A program made the translations under genes and the position numbers. A stretch of DNA of 64,000 nt from Caballeronia jiangsuensis. GTDB taxonomy: Bacteria > Pseudomonadota > Gammaproteobacteria > Burkholderiales > Burkholderiaceae. Under the pieces are notes generated by a model that saw nothing but the letters and a program-made list of their open reading frames with translations, was not told the origin of the DNA and did no database searches. The stretch lies in the NCBI GenBank assembly GCA_000648925.1, contig JFHF01000024.1, forward strand, positions 1 through 64,000, written 5' to 3'. Positions within the stretch are counted from its first letter, which is position 1. Each line of letters starts with the position of its first letter. Positions 43,542 through 52,601 of this stretch are shown piece by piece.

Positions 43542-45040
43542 CAGAAGCGCTCCAGTTCGGGATGAGGCAGCGCGCCATGATGCACATGCATCGCGCCGAA
43601 CTCCGCGCAGCGATGCAGCGTCGGCACGTTCTTGCCGGGATTCAGAAGCCCAGAGGGATCGAATGCGGCTTTCACGGCATGAAAGAACGTGAGTTCGTCG
43701 CTGTTGAACTGGGCGCACATCTGATTGATCTTCTCGCGGCCGACGCCATGCTCGCCCGTGATGCTGCCGCCGACTTCGACGCACAGTTCCAGAATGCGCG
43801 CGCCGATCGCTTCGGCTCGGTCCATTTCGCCGGGCGCGTTGGCATCGAAGAGAATGAGCGGATGCATGTTACCGTCGCCCGCATGGAACACGTTGGCGAC
43901 GCGCAGTCCGTATTGCGCCGACAGATCCGCGATGCCACGCAGCACGCGCGACAACTCGCGGCGCGGGATCGTGCCGTCCATGCAGTAGTAATCGGGCGAG
44001 ATGCGGCCCACCGCCGGAAATGCGTTCTTGCGGCCCGCCCAGAAGCGCTGGCGTTCGGCCTCGTTCGCGGCGAGGCGGATCTCTGTCGCGCCCGCCGTGC
44101 GCAGCAATGCTTCGACCCGCGCGCAGTCTTCGGCGACATCGGATTCCGCGCCATCGACTTCGCATAAGAGCAGCGCTTGTGCATCCACGGGATAGCCGGC
44201 GTGGATGAAGTCCTCGGCGGCGCGGATCGCGAGGTTGTCCATCATTTCGAGGCCGCCGGGAATCACGCCTGCCGCGATGATCTGCGCGACGGCATCGCCG
44301 GCTTTCTCGATGTCGTCGAAGCTCGCGAGCAGCACCTTCGCGCTCTGCGGCTTCGTCAATAGCTTGACGGTCACTTCGACCACGACGCCGAGCATGCCTT
44401 CCGAACCGGTGATGAGCGCGAGCAGATCGAAGCCCGGTGCATCGAGCGCTTCGGAGCCGAGCGTGAGACGTTCGCCGTCGATCGTCACGATTTCCACGCG
44501 CAGGATGTTATGGACCGTCAGCCCGTACTTGAGGCAATGCACGCCGCCGGCGTTCTCCGCGACGTTGCCGCCGATCGAACATGCAATCTGCGACGACGGA
44601 TCGGGTGCGTAATAGAGGCCGTGCGGCGCGGCGGCCTGCGAGATCGCGAGATTGCGCACGCCGGGTTGCACGCGTGCGATGCAGGCTTGCGCATCGACTT
44701 CGAGGATGCGGTTGAATCGCGACATCACGAGCAGGATGCCTTTTTCGAGCGGCAACGCGCCGCCCGAGAGACCCGTGCCGGCGCCGCGCGCGACCACCGG
44801 CACGCCGTGCGCGTTCGCGTACTTGAGCAGCGTCTGAACTTCGTCGATGGTGCCGGGGAGCGCGACGAGCATCGGCGTGATGCGATAGGCGGAGAGACCG
44901 TCGCATTCGAAAGGACGCAGGTCTTCTTTTGCGTGCAGCAGTTGAAGATCGGGAAGCAGCGCTTGCAGATCGCGCACGATCGCGGCTTTGTCGTGATCGG
45001 CGAGCGGCCCGTCGAGCCTTTCGTCGTAGGCGTAGGTCAT
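43541..45040 (-). CDS. glcD: Glycolate oxidase catalytic FAD subunit
   Basis: A 499-residue flavoprotein. FAD-binding region VPVVARGAGTGLSGGALPLE, then PDPSSQIACSIGGNVAENAG and GVHCLKYGLTVHN; C-terminal FAD-oxidase domain with VFHAGDGNMHPLILFD and GGSITGEHGVGREKINQMC. All hallmark motifs of GlcD/D-lactate dehydrogenase-type enzymes are there, and with glcE and glcF downstream the glycolate role is well supported. First gene of the operon, read away from glcC with operators in between. Confidence 0.96.
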   Translation of the reverse strand: MTYAYDERLDGPLADHDKAAIVRDLQALLPDLQLLHAKEDLRPFECDGLSAYRITPMLVALPGTIDEVQTLLKYANAHGVPVVARGAGTGLSGGALPLEKGILLVMSRFNRILEVDAQACIARVQPGVRNLAISQAAAPHGLYYAPDPSSQIACSIGGNVAENAGGVHCLKYGLTVHNILRVEIVTIDGERLTLGSEALDAPGFDLLALITGSEGMLGVVVEVTVKLLTKPQSAKVLLASFDDIEKAGDAVAQIIAAGVIPGGLEMMDNLAIRAAEDFIHAGYPVDAQALLLCEVDGAESDVAEDCARVEALLRTAGATEIRLAANEAERQRFWAGRKNAFPAVGRISPDYYCMDGTIPRRELSRVLRGIADLSAQYGLRVANVFHAGDGNMHPLILFDANAPGEMDRAEAIGARILELCVEVGGSITGEHGVGREKINQMCAQFNSDELTFFHAVKAAFDPSGLLNPGKNVPTLHRCAEFGAMHVHHGALPHPELERF

Positions 45041-45130
45041 GCGGTGTCTCCGGTGGGACGCGGGTTCGTGCCCACGTGTGCTTTGTGGCGATTCTTCCGG
45101 GTCTGCGACATCATGTCGATGGATTTTCCA

Positions 45131-45143
45131 CTGGTATTACCAG
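45131..45143. promoter_or_regulatory. GlcC-type operator before glcD
   Basis: CTGGTATTACCAG, a perfect palindrome about the central base, fits the TGGTnnnACCA-like sites of FadR-subfamily GntR regulators. It lies about 90 bases before the glcD start. Confidence 0.75.
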
Positions 45144-45240
45144 TTTTTGTAATGGGCCGTTATAGCGCGGATCGACGAATCTCATGCCGAAAAAGGCGCA
45201 AGGCAGGCAGATAACCGAGCGCCGTGCTACGATTTCGCAG

Positions 45241-45251
45241 TGGTAATACCA
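45241..45251. promoter_or_regulatory. GlcC-type operator before glcC
   Basis: TGGTAATACCA, the same palindromic core as at 45131-45143, 12 bases before the chosen glcC ATG. Its place supports autoregulation and argues against the upstream GTG start at 45240. Confidence 0.75.
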
Positions 45252-45263
45252 GTGGCGAGTGCG

Positions 45264-46028
45264 ATGAAAGAAGCGGAAGAAAGCAAGCGGAAGCTGGCGG
45301 ACGTGGTGGTCGAACGCATCGAGGCCCTGATCGTCGATGGCGTGCTGAAGGTCGGGCAGACGCTGCCGTCCGAGCGGCGGCTTACCGAGAAGCTCGGCGT
45401 TTCGCGTACCGCGCTACGCGAAGGGCTGAAGATTCTGCGGGCGAGGGGACTCATCGAAACTTCGCAGGGCAAGGGTTCGTTCGTCGCGAGGCTCACGGCG
45501 GAGCCCGCACAGTCGCCGATGATGCATCTGCTCGGATCGCAGCCGCGCACGCTCTACGATCTGCTGGAAGTGCGCGAAATGCTGGAAGCGGAGGCGGCGA
45601 GGCTCGCCGCATTGCGCGGCACGCAGGCCGATCACATCATGATCCGGCGGCGCTACGAAGAACTCGTCGCCGCCGATACGCACGACACCGATGCCTCCAC
45701 CCATGCGCGGCTCGATCACGCGTTTCATCTCGCGATCTGCGAGGCGTCGCACAACGCGGTGCTCGTGCATACGCTCGGCATGCTGAACGACCTGATGCTG
45801 AGCGCGGTGTTCGCGTCGGTGAACAATCTCTATCATCGCGAGCCGCAGAAGCGCCAGATCGATCGTCAGCATGCGCGCCTGTACAACGCCGTTACCGGCA
45901 AGCTGCCGGAGCAGGCGCGGCGTGCGGCGAGCCTGCACGTCAAGAGCGTGCGCGAGAGTCTCGCCGAGATCGAGCAGGAGGAAGAGCGGCTGGTGCGCTC
46001 GACGTTGCGGCTGGAAGGGTGGGCGTGA
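45264..46028 (+). CDS. glcC: GntR/FCD regulator of the glycolate operon
   Basis: A 254-residue regulator divergent from glcDEF. Winged helix: KLADVVVERIEALIVDGVLK, then VGQTLPSERRLTEKLGVSRT and ALREGLKILRARGLIETSQG. The FCD effector domain (about 95-235: TLYDLLEVREMLEAEAARLA, LDHAFHLAICEASHN, RQHARLYNAV) carries the metal-binding Asp/His set. In E. coli GlcC activates glc genes with glycolate. The ATG at 45264 is preferred over the GTG at 45240 because the operator would otherwise lie inside the gene. Confidence 0.9.
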   Translation: MKEAEESKRKLADVVVERIEALIVDGVLKVGQTLPSERRLTEKLGVSRTALREGLKILRARGLIETSQGKGSFVARLTAEPAQSPMMHLLGSQPRTLYDLLEVREMLEAEAARLAALRGTQADHIMIRRRYEELVAADTHDTDASTHARLDHAFHLAICEASHNAVLVHTLGMLNDLMLSAVFASVNNLYHREPQKRQIDRQHARLYNAVTGKLPEQARRAASLHVKSVRESLAEIEQEEERLVRSTLRLEGWA

Positions 46029-46040
46029 TGGCGTCGGCTC

Positions 46041-46643
46041 TCACGGCGCGATCCAGCCACGCCGAATCGGCCACGACAACACCTTGCGATAGAGCGCGAT
46101 CAACCACTGCATCAACGCATCCCCCATGCGCGTCCAGAGCGGCGCGATGACCGCATACGCCACGCACGAGACGCCCACCGCGCCCGCCATATCGAGCGGG
46201 AAATGCACGCCGATGCGCACCCGTGCCCAGGCAATCATGACACCCGCGAGCGCGACCAGCCATCCGCAACGCCGAAGCCCCGCAAGCAGGAACGTCAACG
46301 TGATGCTTGCGAACAATGTCGCGTGATCGCTCGGAAAGGATGAGTCCGGCGCATGCTCGATGAACGTATGACCGAGACCGATCATGAACGGCCGCGGATG
46401 CATCCAGAGCACGCCGATCAACTGATTGAACCCGAGTGCGAGGAACGCGACGCAACACGCGCGAACGGCTGCGCTTCGTTGAAGGCTATCGCCGGATAGC
46501 CATAACAACGCGAGTAGCGCCGGGATCAGATAGAGGAAATCATTGGCGATAGTCACCGCGATTTCGATTTGCCATCGCGGTGTGGCGGGCGTCGCGTTGA
46601 TCGAGAGGAACCACGCGTAGTTCAGCGCTTCGAGTGTATTCAT
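46041..46643 (-). CDS. PAP2-family membrane phosphatase (undecaprenyl-diphosphatase type)
   Basis: A 200-residue inner-membrane enzyme with about five helices. The three PAP2 motifs are visible: LWMHPRPFMIGLGH, SSFPSDHATLFAS (PSDH in place of PSGH, as in BcrC-type enzymes) and ARVRIGVHFPLDMAG. BcrC-like enzymes recycle undecaprenyl diphosphate to the monophosphate for cell-wall synthesis and can give bacitracin tolerance. Convergent with glcC, ends 12 bases from it. Confidence 0.9.
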   Translation of the reverse strand: MNTLEALNYAWFLSINATPATPRWQIEIAVTIANDFLYLIPALLALLWLSGDSLQRSAAVRACCVAFLALGFNQLIGVLWMHPRPFMIGLGHTFIEHAPDSSFPSDHATLFASITLTFLLAGLRRCGWLVALAGVMIAWARVRIGVHFPLDMAGAVGVSCVAYAVIAPLWTRMGDALMQWLIALYRKVLSWPIRRGWIAP

Positions 46644-46700
46644 GCGGCTGATCGTAGCGGCCGAACCTTATGTGAGGCTTAGCTGAGCGATACACGCGTC

Positions 46701-47198
46701 TCAACGCTCCGCCTCACCATGCTCCACTCCCACGAGCCGCGCCCCGAGCCGCCTCGCAAGCGCCTCGCCGCCGCGCTGCATCACATAATCGTGATTCCAC
46801 TTGAAGACCGGCCGCGCAACAGGCGCAAGCAGATTCATCCATCCGCGCCCGGTGCGCACACGCCACTCATATCGCACGATGGTCACATCATCCCGCGATG
46901 AAAACCGCCATTGCCCCGAACCTTCGACATCGCCGCTCGCCTCTCCTTCGAGCGACACGAGCGGCTCCACGCGCGTGACACGCATGTCGAAGCGCACGCG
47001 ATACGGCAAGCGCCCCTTCCATGTATAACGATGCAACGCGCCGACACCATCGCGCGCGCCTTTTTCCACTTCGATCACACGCTCGACGCACGCCCACCAT
47101 TGCGGCCACGCCGCCGGATCGTGGATGGCGTCCCACACGGACCGAAGTGGCGCCGCGATCTTCCAGACAGTAACGAATCGATATTCGCTCGCGCGCAC
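46701..47198 (-). CDS. SRPBCC-family protein at the end of the efflux operon
   Basis: A 165-residue START/polyketide-cyclase-like protein: FVTVWKIAAPLRSVWDAIHD, then PAAWPQWWACVERVIEVEKG and a beta-rich core with RYTWKGRLPYRVRFDMRVTR. The fold has a deep hydrophobic pocket for small ligands. It starts at GTG 47196-47198; its ribosome site tgaggcg overlaps the stop of the outer-membrane factor gene 8 bases upstream, so it belongs to that operon. It might bind the exported compound. Confidence 0.82.
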   Translation of the reverse strand: MRASEYRFVTVWKIAAPLRSVWDAIHDPAAWPQWWACVERVIEVEKGARDGVGALHRYTWKGRLPYRVRFDMRVTRVEPLVSLEGEASGDVEGSGQWRFSSRDDVTIVRYEWRVRTGRGWMNLLAPVARPVFKWNHDYVMQRGGEALARRLGARLVGVEHGEAER

Positions 47199-47205
47199 GA
47201 TCGCC

Positions 47206-48651
47206 TCATTTTGCCTTCGAGTTCTGCGCGATCGCTTCGTCGGTTTCCCAGCCGCCGCCGAGCGCGCGGAACAGGTTCACCTGATCGATCGCGACCTGTC
47301 CTTCGGCGGCCGCGACCTGTGCCGCGACGCCGGTCAATGTGCGCGTCGCGTCGAGATCGTTGAGAAAGGACTCGCGGCCCGCGCGATACAACTGGTTCGT
47401 TTCATCGGCCGACTGGATCGCCGATTTATACGCGGTGCGCAATGCGTCGGCGCGCGTGGTGTCGGATGCGTAGGTCGCGAGGCTGCTCTGGGTTTCCTCC
47501 AGCGCCTTCAGCACGACGCCGTCGAAACGTGCGAGCGCGCCGCTCGTCGCCGCTTCGGCCTGATGCACGCGGGCGCGTTGACCGTTGATCGGAAAGCTCC
47601 AGCTGATGAGCGGCCCGAACGCCCAGCGATTCGTATTCGCGCCGAACAGGTCTTCGACGACGCCGACCGATCCCACCGACGCACCCAGACTCACCGACGG
47701 ATACAAGGCCGCCGTCGCAACGCCGATGCGCGCCGTGGATGATGCAAGCTGCCGCTCGGCCTGACGCACATCGGGGCGACGCTTGAGCAGCGCCGCGCCA
47801 TCGCCGACAGGAATCGGCGCGCGCAGTTTCGGCAGCTTCTTGCAGGCGAGGGCGGCCTTCGGCAAATCGGAAGGCGCACGCGCGAGCAGCATCGCCAGCC
47901 GATATTGCGCGACGCGGCGGCGCGCGACGAAGCGCGGAATGTCGGCGGCGAGCGTATCGGCCTGAGTCTGTCCGCGCGTGACTTCGGACTGATTGCCGCG
48001 TCCCGCGTCGCGCAGACGCTGCGTGAGCTTCACGCGCTGCTTCTGCAAGTCGAGCGACTTTCGTGCGATGTCCAGCTCTTCGGCCGCCGAGCACGATTCG
48101 ACATACGCGCGCACGACATCCGCGACCACCGTGATGCGCGCAAGGTCCTGCGCGGCTTCGACGGCTTCATCGTCCGCGTTCGCCGCTTCGACGCCGCGCC
48201 TGAGCTTGCCGAAGAGATCGATCTCGTACGAAATGGAAAGATCGAGCGCGCCTTCGTTGACGACCGGAATCTTCTCCGTCAACAGATACTGTTCCGCCGA
48301 TTCCTGCGCGCGCTGAAACGCCGCCGATGTCTTGCCCGAGAATCCGCCCTGCTGATTCGCGAATTCGACTTCGGCGCGCGAGCGTGCGAGATTGGCGGCG
48401 GCCACGCGCAGATCGGTGTTCGATGCGAGCGCGGCGGTCACGAGTTGATCGACGACGGGATCGTCATAGAGGCGCCACCATTTGGCCGGCACTTCGCCTT
48501 GCGTGACGGGCGCCTGATTCGCGCCGTCGATGGCCGCGTTCGCATAGGGCGCGTTGAGCGCGGCGTTCCCGGGCAGCGTGTAGTTCGGTCCGACCGTCGT
48601 GCAGCCGAAGAGCACGACGGCGGACGAAGCGGCGAGGGCGATCGCTTTCAT
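47206..48651 (-). CDS. Outer-membrane efflux lipoprotein (NodT/OprM type)
   Basis: A 481-residue outer-membrane factor. Lipoprotein signal MKAIALAASSAVVLFGC with the lipid-anchored Cys17; the start of the mature part, TVGPNYTLPG, is typical. Two OEP domains are built of long helices (NTDLRVAAANLARSRAEVEF, then a second repeat with RRPDVRQAERQLASSTARIG). It forms the trimeric channel of a three-part pump with the HlyD-type adaptor and FUSC protein. The start overlaps the adaptor stop as ATGA. Confidence 0.92.
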   Translation of the reverse strand: MKAIALAASSAVVLFGCTTVGPNYTLPGNAALNAPYANAAIDGANQAPVTQGEVPAKWWRLYDDPVVDQLVTAALASNTDLRVAAANLARSRAEVEFANQQGGFSGKTSAAFQRAQESAEQYLLTEKIPVVNEGALDLSISYEIDLFGKLRRGVEAANADDEAVEAAQDLARITVVADVVRAYVESCSAAEELDIARKSLDLQKQRVKLTQRLRDAGRGNQSEVTRGQTQADTLAADIPRFVARRRVAQYRLAMLLARAPSDLPKAALACKKLPKLRAPIPVGDGAALLKRRPDVRQAERQLASSTARIGVATAALYPSVSLGASVGSVGVVEDLFGANTNRWAFGPLISWSFPINGQRARVHQAEAATSGALARFDGVVLKALEETQSSLATYASDTTRADALRTAYKSAIQSADETNQLYRAGRESFLNDLDATRTLTGVAAQVAAAEGQVAIDQVNLFRALGGGWETDEAIAQNSKAK

Positions 48652-49601
48652 TGCGACGCGCCCGACACGCTCGAAGTCGGCGCAGGCGCGGAAGCAGGCG
48701 ACGTTTCCGACGCCGCGCGCTTGCCGATCTTCGGCCCGATGCCGCGCACCGACACCGTCGCAGTGCGGCCCGCGATCATGCGAAAGTCCGCCGGAATTTC
48801 ATCGAGCGTCACGCGCACCGGAATGCGCTGCGCGAGACGCACCCAACTGAAGGCGGGATTCACGTTCGGCAGAAGACTCGAACTTTGCTGACGGTCGCGA
48901 TCCTCGATCGCCGCGACGATGCTCTGCACATGTCCGCGCAGGATGCCGGCCTCGCCCATCACCTTGATATCGACAGGCTGGCCGATATCGATCCCGCCCA
49001 GCTTCGTTTCCTCGAAGTAGCCATCGACGCGGAACGAATGCATATCGACCACCGACAGCACCGCACGTCCCGACGCCACGTATTCGCCCACGCGCGGCGC
49101 GCGATCGTTGAGATAACCATCGACGGGACTGAGAATCTCCGTGCGTTGCAGATTGAGGCGCGCCGTATCGATCGCGACTTCGGCATCGGCGAGCGCGGCG
49201 GTCGCCTGCTCGACGCGCGAATGCGTTTCCTCGACCACTTCCCGCGCGACGAGATTGCCGAGCGCGCGATTGCGCGTATCTTCGCGGCGCGCCTGATCGA
49301 GCGTCGCACGGCGTTGCTGCGCGGTCGCCTGCGCATTGCGCAGCGCGAGCGTGTAGCGGGCCTGATCGATCACGAAGAGGACATCGCCTTTTTTGACCTG
49401 CTGGTTGTCCACGACCTTCACTTCGGTGATGAGGCCGGACACGTCGGGCGCGACCTGGATCACGTCGGCGCGCACGTGACCGTCGCGCGTCCACGGCGCG
49501 AACATGTAGTAATCGACGAGCTTCCACAACACGACGCACGCAATCGCGACGACGATGAGCGTAAGCAGAATCTGCCCGAGAGAGAACCAGGTTTTTTTCA
49601 C
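48648..49601 (-). CDS. HlyD/AaeA-type membrane fusion protein
   Basis: A 317-residue periplasmic adaptor. One N-terminal membrane helix (LGQILLTLIVVAIACVVLWK), then the biotinyl-lipoyl half-domain (APDVSGLITEVKVVDNQQVK plus KGDVLFVID), a helical hairpin (about 100-160) and the second lipoyl half with ILSPVDGYLNDRAPRVGEYV. It starts at GTG 49599-49601, overlapping the DUF1656 stop as GTGA. Close in layout to AaeA of the p-hydroxybenzoate efflux pump. Confidence 0.92.
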   Translation of the reverse strand: MKKTWFSLGQILLTLIVVAIACVVLWKLVDYYMFAPWTRDGHVRADVIQVAPDVSGLITEVKVVDNQQVKKGDVLFVIDQARYTLALRNAQATAQQRRATLDQARREDTRNRALGNLVAREVVEETHSRVEQATAALADAEVAIDTARLNLQRTEILSPVDGYLNDRAPRVGEYVASGRAVLSVVDMHSFRVDGYFEETKLGGIDIGQPVDIKVMGEAGILRGHVQSIVAAIEDRDRQQSSSLLPNVNPAFSWVRLAQRIPVRVTLDEIPADFRMIAGRTATVSVRGIGPKIGKRAASETSPASAPAPTSSVSGASQ

Positions 49602-49807
49602 GAGATGAGCCGCTGCGAAACGATGACGACAAAGCCCAGCACCAGAACATAGATGCCGAGATCGAAAATGGAACGGTGCCACACGAAGCGATAGAAGCCG
49701 ACGCGCGCGAGCACGGTGCGGATCGCCAGATTCAAAAGATAGGCGATGAACATCAGCACGAGCACGGCGGGCACGAACACGCCGAGAATGTCGATTTCGC
49801 CGATCAT
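49598..49807 (-). CDS. DUF1656 small membrane protein (AaeX type)
   Basis: A 69-residue protein: MIGEIDILGVFVPAVLVLMF, then IAYLLNLAIRTVLARVGFYR and a second helix DLGIYVLVLGFVVIVSQRLI. Two membrane spans and the typical conserved F-Y-R-F-V-W-H-x-x-I-F-D link match DUF1656/AaeX, which sits between FUSC and HlyD genes in such operons. Role in the pump unknown. Confidence 0.9.
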   Translation of the reverse strand: MIGEIDILGVFVPAVLVLMFIAYLLNLAIRTVLARVGFYRFVWHRSIFDLGIYVLVLGFVVIVSQRLIS

Positions 49808-49841
49808 GTGTGGCGTTCCGATGAAAGTGGAAGGGCGAAGA

Positions 49842-51944
49842 TCATGCCGGCTCCTCGCGCGGCGGCATGCCGTTCGCGGCGTCGGGCTGCGTCTGCGTCG
49901 CGGGCGGATGCAGCGACAGGCGCATGCCGACCAGCGCGTGCAAGGTATCGCGCAGCCATTTCTCCGCGACGACATCCTGCGACTGCGTGATCGCGCGTGA
50001 CGTGACCTGAGCGCTCGTCGCATCGATGCTGCGAATGAGTTCGACAGGCACCGGCTGACGCGCACGGCGCGCGATGCAAAGCTCGAAGTAATGGCGCAAT
50101 GCATCGAGCACCGAGTCCACGGAGGTCTGCAATTCGGCGGGCAGCTTGCGGCGTGTGCGGCGCAGATCGAGCGCATTCAACGCGACGCGGAAATCGCGGA
50201 AGCTTTCGATCGACGGGTGACGATGCGAGTCCGTTGCCGCATGGCGCGGCAGGAGTTGCATCAGCCTGTCGAGCATGCGCGCGTAGAGATCGCGCTGATC
50301 TGCGATGACTACCGTCGGCGACGCGCTCACCACGATATCCGCCCACGCCGATCGCGTGAGCCGCGCGGCGGCGAGTTCCGCGCCGAAAGGGCGCGTCATG
50401 CGCGTCCAGATGAACGCGAAGAGCAGGCCCGCGACACCCGCGAGATTGCTGTTGATGAACACGAAGAAGTTCGCTTCGTAGGCGCTCTGAATGCTGATGA
50501 ACGTCGCGGTATTCACGGCGGTGAGCATCGTCACGAGCGTGAAGCGCGGACGCGGAATGAGCGTGCCGATGATGAGAAAGGGCACCGCGAAAATCAGCAC
50601 GAGCATCGGGAAATCGTGCACTTTCGGCAGCACCGCGAACACATAGAGGCCGGCGAGCACGACGCTCAGGCAGGTCGCGAGAAAGAACGTGAACACTTGC
50701 GGCGCGGGCTCGTCGAGCGCGGCGAAGAAGCAGCACGCGACGGCGGCGAGCGTCACGGCGCCGGCGCCGTCGTTCCAGCCCGATTCGATCCACAGCCCGC
50801 ACGCGACGATGATTGCGCTCACCGCGACGCCCGTCGAAAAGAGCATCATGCCGCGATCGAAAAAGCGCGCCGTGCCGCCGAGACGCCAGTGACGAAAGTG
50901 CGGACGCCATTCGCTCGTCTCGTTGAGAATCGCCGCACGCAGCGCGCGAATGTCCTGCCATACGTCGATGACCTGACCGAGACGCCACAGCGCATTCGAG
51001 AGCAGCGCGCCGTCTGCACTCGCCAGCGCTTCGACGGATGGCCGCATCGCCTGGACGCGTTCACGCAGCGCATCGGGCTCGCGCTCGTCTTCGACATCTT
51101 GTTCCGCACGCGGCATGGGCTTCCCGACCCATGCGGCCACATCCTTCAGGAGTTGTTCCAGGCCTTCGGGATGCGCGCCGTTCTTGGCGATCAGTTCGAT
51201 GAGCGGATCGGCCATCGACGAAATCAGCGGCAGAAAGATTTGCATGCGGCCCTGCAACGCGCGCGCGCGGCGGATGATATCGGGCCGCGTGTGATCGTAG
51301 GTCAACTGGCTCAGCAGGAGTTCGAGGCCGTTGACCGTTGCCGCGAGCCGCTGGCGCGCCGCCGAAATCGATGCGCCCGCGATATGTCCCGAGAGCGTCT
51401 CGCAGGCATAGAACGCGGCATCGCGGAACCATGCGTCCGTTCGTTCGATGAGCGTCGGCGCGAGCCGGCTCGGAAACACCGCGCTGCCGACGATGCTCGC
51501 CGTCACGATGCCGAGCAGAATCTCTTCGGTGCGGGTGATCGCGAGATCGAAGACGGTCGTCGGGTTGGTGACGGCGGGCAGCGCGATCAGCGGCAGCGTG
51601 TAGCCCGCGAGCAGGAAGACATAGCTGCGCGCGCTGCGGTCGAACATGGAGAGATAGAGCAGCGTGCCTGTCCATAACGCGACGATCACGCTGAAAAGAA
51701 ACGGCGACTCGACGAAAGGCGGCACGATCAGCACCGCGCCCGCCGCGCCGATCATCGTGCCGAGCGCGCGATAGAGCGCCTTCGAGCGCGTCGCGCCGAC
51801 GAACGGATTCGACACGATATAGACGGTCGCCATCGCCCAATAGGGACGCGGCAATTCGAGCGCGAGGCCGATATACAGCGCGATCATCGCGGCAGCGAAG
51901 GTCTTCGCGGAAAAGAGCCACTCGCGCGCGGAAGGAAAGGCCAT
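49842..51944 (-). CDS. FUSC-family aromatic acid exporter (AaeB type)
   Basis: A 700-residue inner-membrane transporter. Two blocks of about five helices each (for example KTFAAAMIALYIGLALELPR ... IALPAVTNP and MLFSTGVAVSAIIVACGLWI ... FLIIGTLIPR) are separated and followed by soluble helical regions, as in PF04632 proteins. AaeB exports hydroxylated aromatic acids by proton antiport; substrate here is inferred only. It starts four bases after the MarR stop and heads fusC-DUF1656-hlyD-omf-SRPBCC. Confidence 0.92.
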   Translation of the reverse strand: MAFPSAREWLFSAKTFAAAMIALYIGLALELPRPYWAMATVYIVSNPFVGATRSKALYRALGTMIGAAGAVLIVPPFVESPFLFSVIVALWTGTLLYLSMFDRSARSYVFLLAGYTLPLIALPAVTNPTTVFDLAITRTEEILLGIVTASIVGSAVFPSRLAPTLIERTDAWFRDAAFYACETLSGHIAGASISAARQRLAATVNGLELLLSQLTYDHTRPDIIRRARALQGRMQIFLPLISSMADPLIELIAKNGAHPEGLEQLLKDVAAWVGKPMPRAEQDVEDEREPDALRERVQAMRPSVEALASADGALLSNALWRLGQVIDVWQDIRALRAAILNETSEWRPHFRHWRLGGTARFFDRGMMLFSTGVAVSAIIVACGLWIESGWNDGAGAVTLAAVACCFFAALDEPAPQVFTFFLATCLSVVLAGLYVFAVLPKVHDFPMLVLIFAVPFLIIGTLIPRPRFTLVTMLTAVNTATFISIQSAYEANFFVFINSNLAGVAGLLFAFIWTRMTRPFGAELAAARLTRSAWADIVVSASPTVVIADQRDLYARMLDRLMQLLPRHAATDSHRHPSIESFRDFRVALNALDLRRTRRKLPAELQTSVDSVLDALRHYFELCIARRARQPVPVELIRSIDATSAQVTSRAITQSQDVVAEKWLRDTLHALVGMRLSLHPPATQTQPDAANGMPPREEPA

Positions 51945-51948
51945 GGCG

Positions 51949-52458
51949 CTATGCTCCGCGCTTCGCCGCCGGGCGGGCCGGCTTGGTGGTGTCGTCGAGC
52001 GCTTCGAGCGCGGCGAGCAGCTTCGTATCCGGCGACGTGCTGAACGCGTTGAGCACGCGCAGCGTCGTTTCGAGATCCTCGCGGCTCACGCCTTTCAGAA
52101 GCCGCGCGCGCAGCGTGACGAGGCGCTCTTCCATGCGCGCGGTGACCGCGCGGCCTTCATCGGTGAGCGTGATGGTCTTCGCGCGCTTGTCTTCCGGATC
52201 TTCGTCGCGTCGCACGAGGCCTGCCGCGCAAAGCTGATCGAGCAGCCGCACGAGCGACGGCCCCTCGATGCCGACATGCTCCGCGAGCGTCACCTGCCGC
52301 ACCGCCTCGCCGAGCCGGTTGGCCGTGAGCAGCGGCACGGCGCATGCTTCGGACACGCCGTACGAGGCGAGCACGCCGTGGCTCGTGCGGCGCCAGCGTC
52401 GCGCGGCAAGCACGAGCGTGCTGCTCACGGAGCGGCGCAGAATGTCGAGTTGGGTCAT
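51949..52458 (-). CDS. MarR-family regulator of the efflux operon
   Basis: A 169-residue regulator with a winged helix: EAVRQVTLAEHVGIEGPSLV, then RLLDQLCAAGLVRRDEDPED and KRAKTITLTDEGRAV for the wing. It is the first gene of the efflux operon. MarR proteins mostly repress their own operon and release DNA on binding phenolic compounds, which suits an aromatic acid pump. A palindromic TAGCATGCTA lies about 30 bases upstream. Confidence 0.92.
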   Translation of the reverse strand: MTQLDILRRSVSSTLVLAARRWRRTSHGVLASYGVSEACAVPLLTANRLGEAVRQVTLAEHVGIEGPSLVRLLDQLCAAGLVRRDEDPEDKRAKTITLTDEGRAVTARMEERLVTLRARLLKGVSREDLETTLRVLNAFSTSPDTKLLAALEALDDTTKPARPAAKRGA

Positions 52459-52489
52459 GCGGCCGGATTATAGCGAGAAGTATATTCGT

Positions 52490-52499
52490 TAGCATGCTA
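52490..52499. promoter_or_regulatory. Palindrome in the marR/YoaK intergenic region
   Basis: TAGCATGCTA, a perfect 10-bp palindrome, next to AT-rich tatattcg. It lies 32 bases before the marR start and is a reasonable candidate operator for the MarR protein. Confidence 0.45.
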
Positions 52500-52601
52500 T
52501 CGACTTATGTTTTTTCTTTCAGATTGCGTACGTTTAATCGATGGCTGGGCACGCAAATTGTCGTGCTATCTTTTCGGCTCGACCCTTTCGCCCGCGCCGC
52601 C

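Noticed and set aside
50091..51677. Plus-strand open frame of about 528 codons
   Set aside because: Antisense to the FUSC transporter; Arg/Glu-rich noise without domain pattern.
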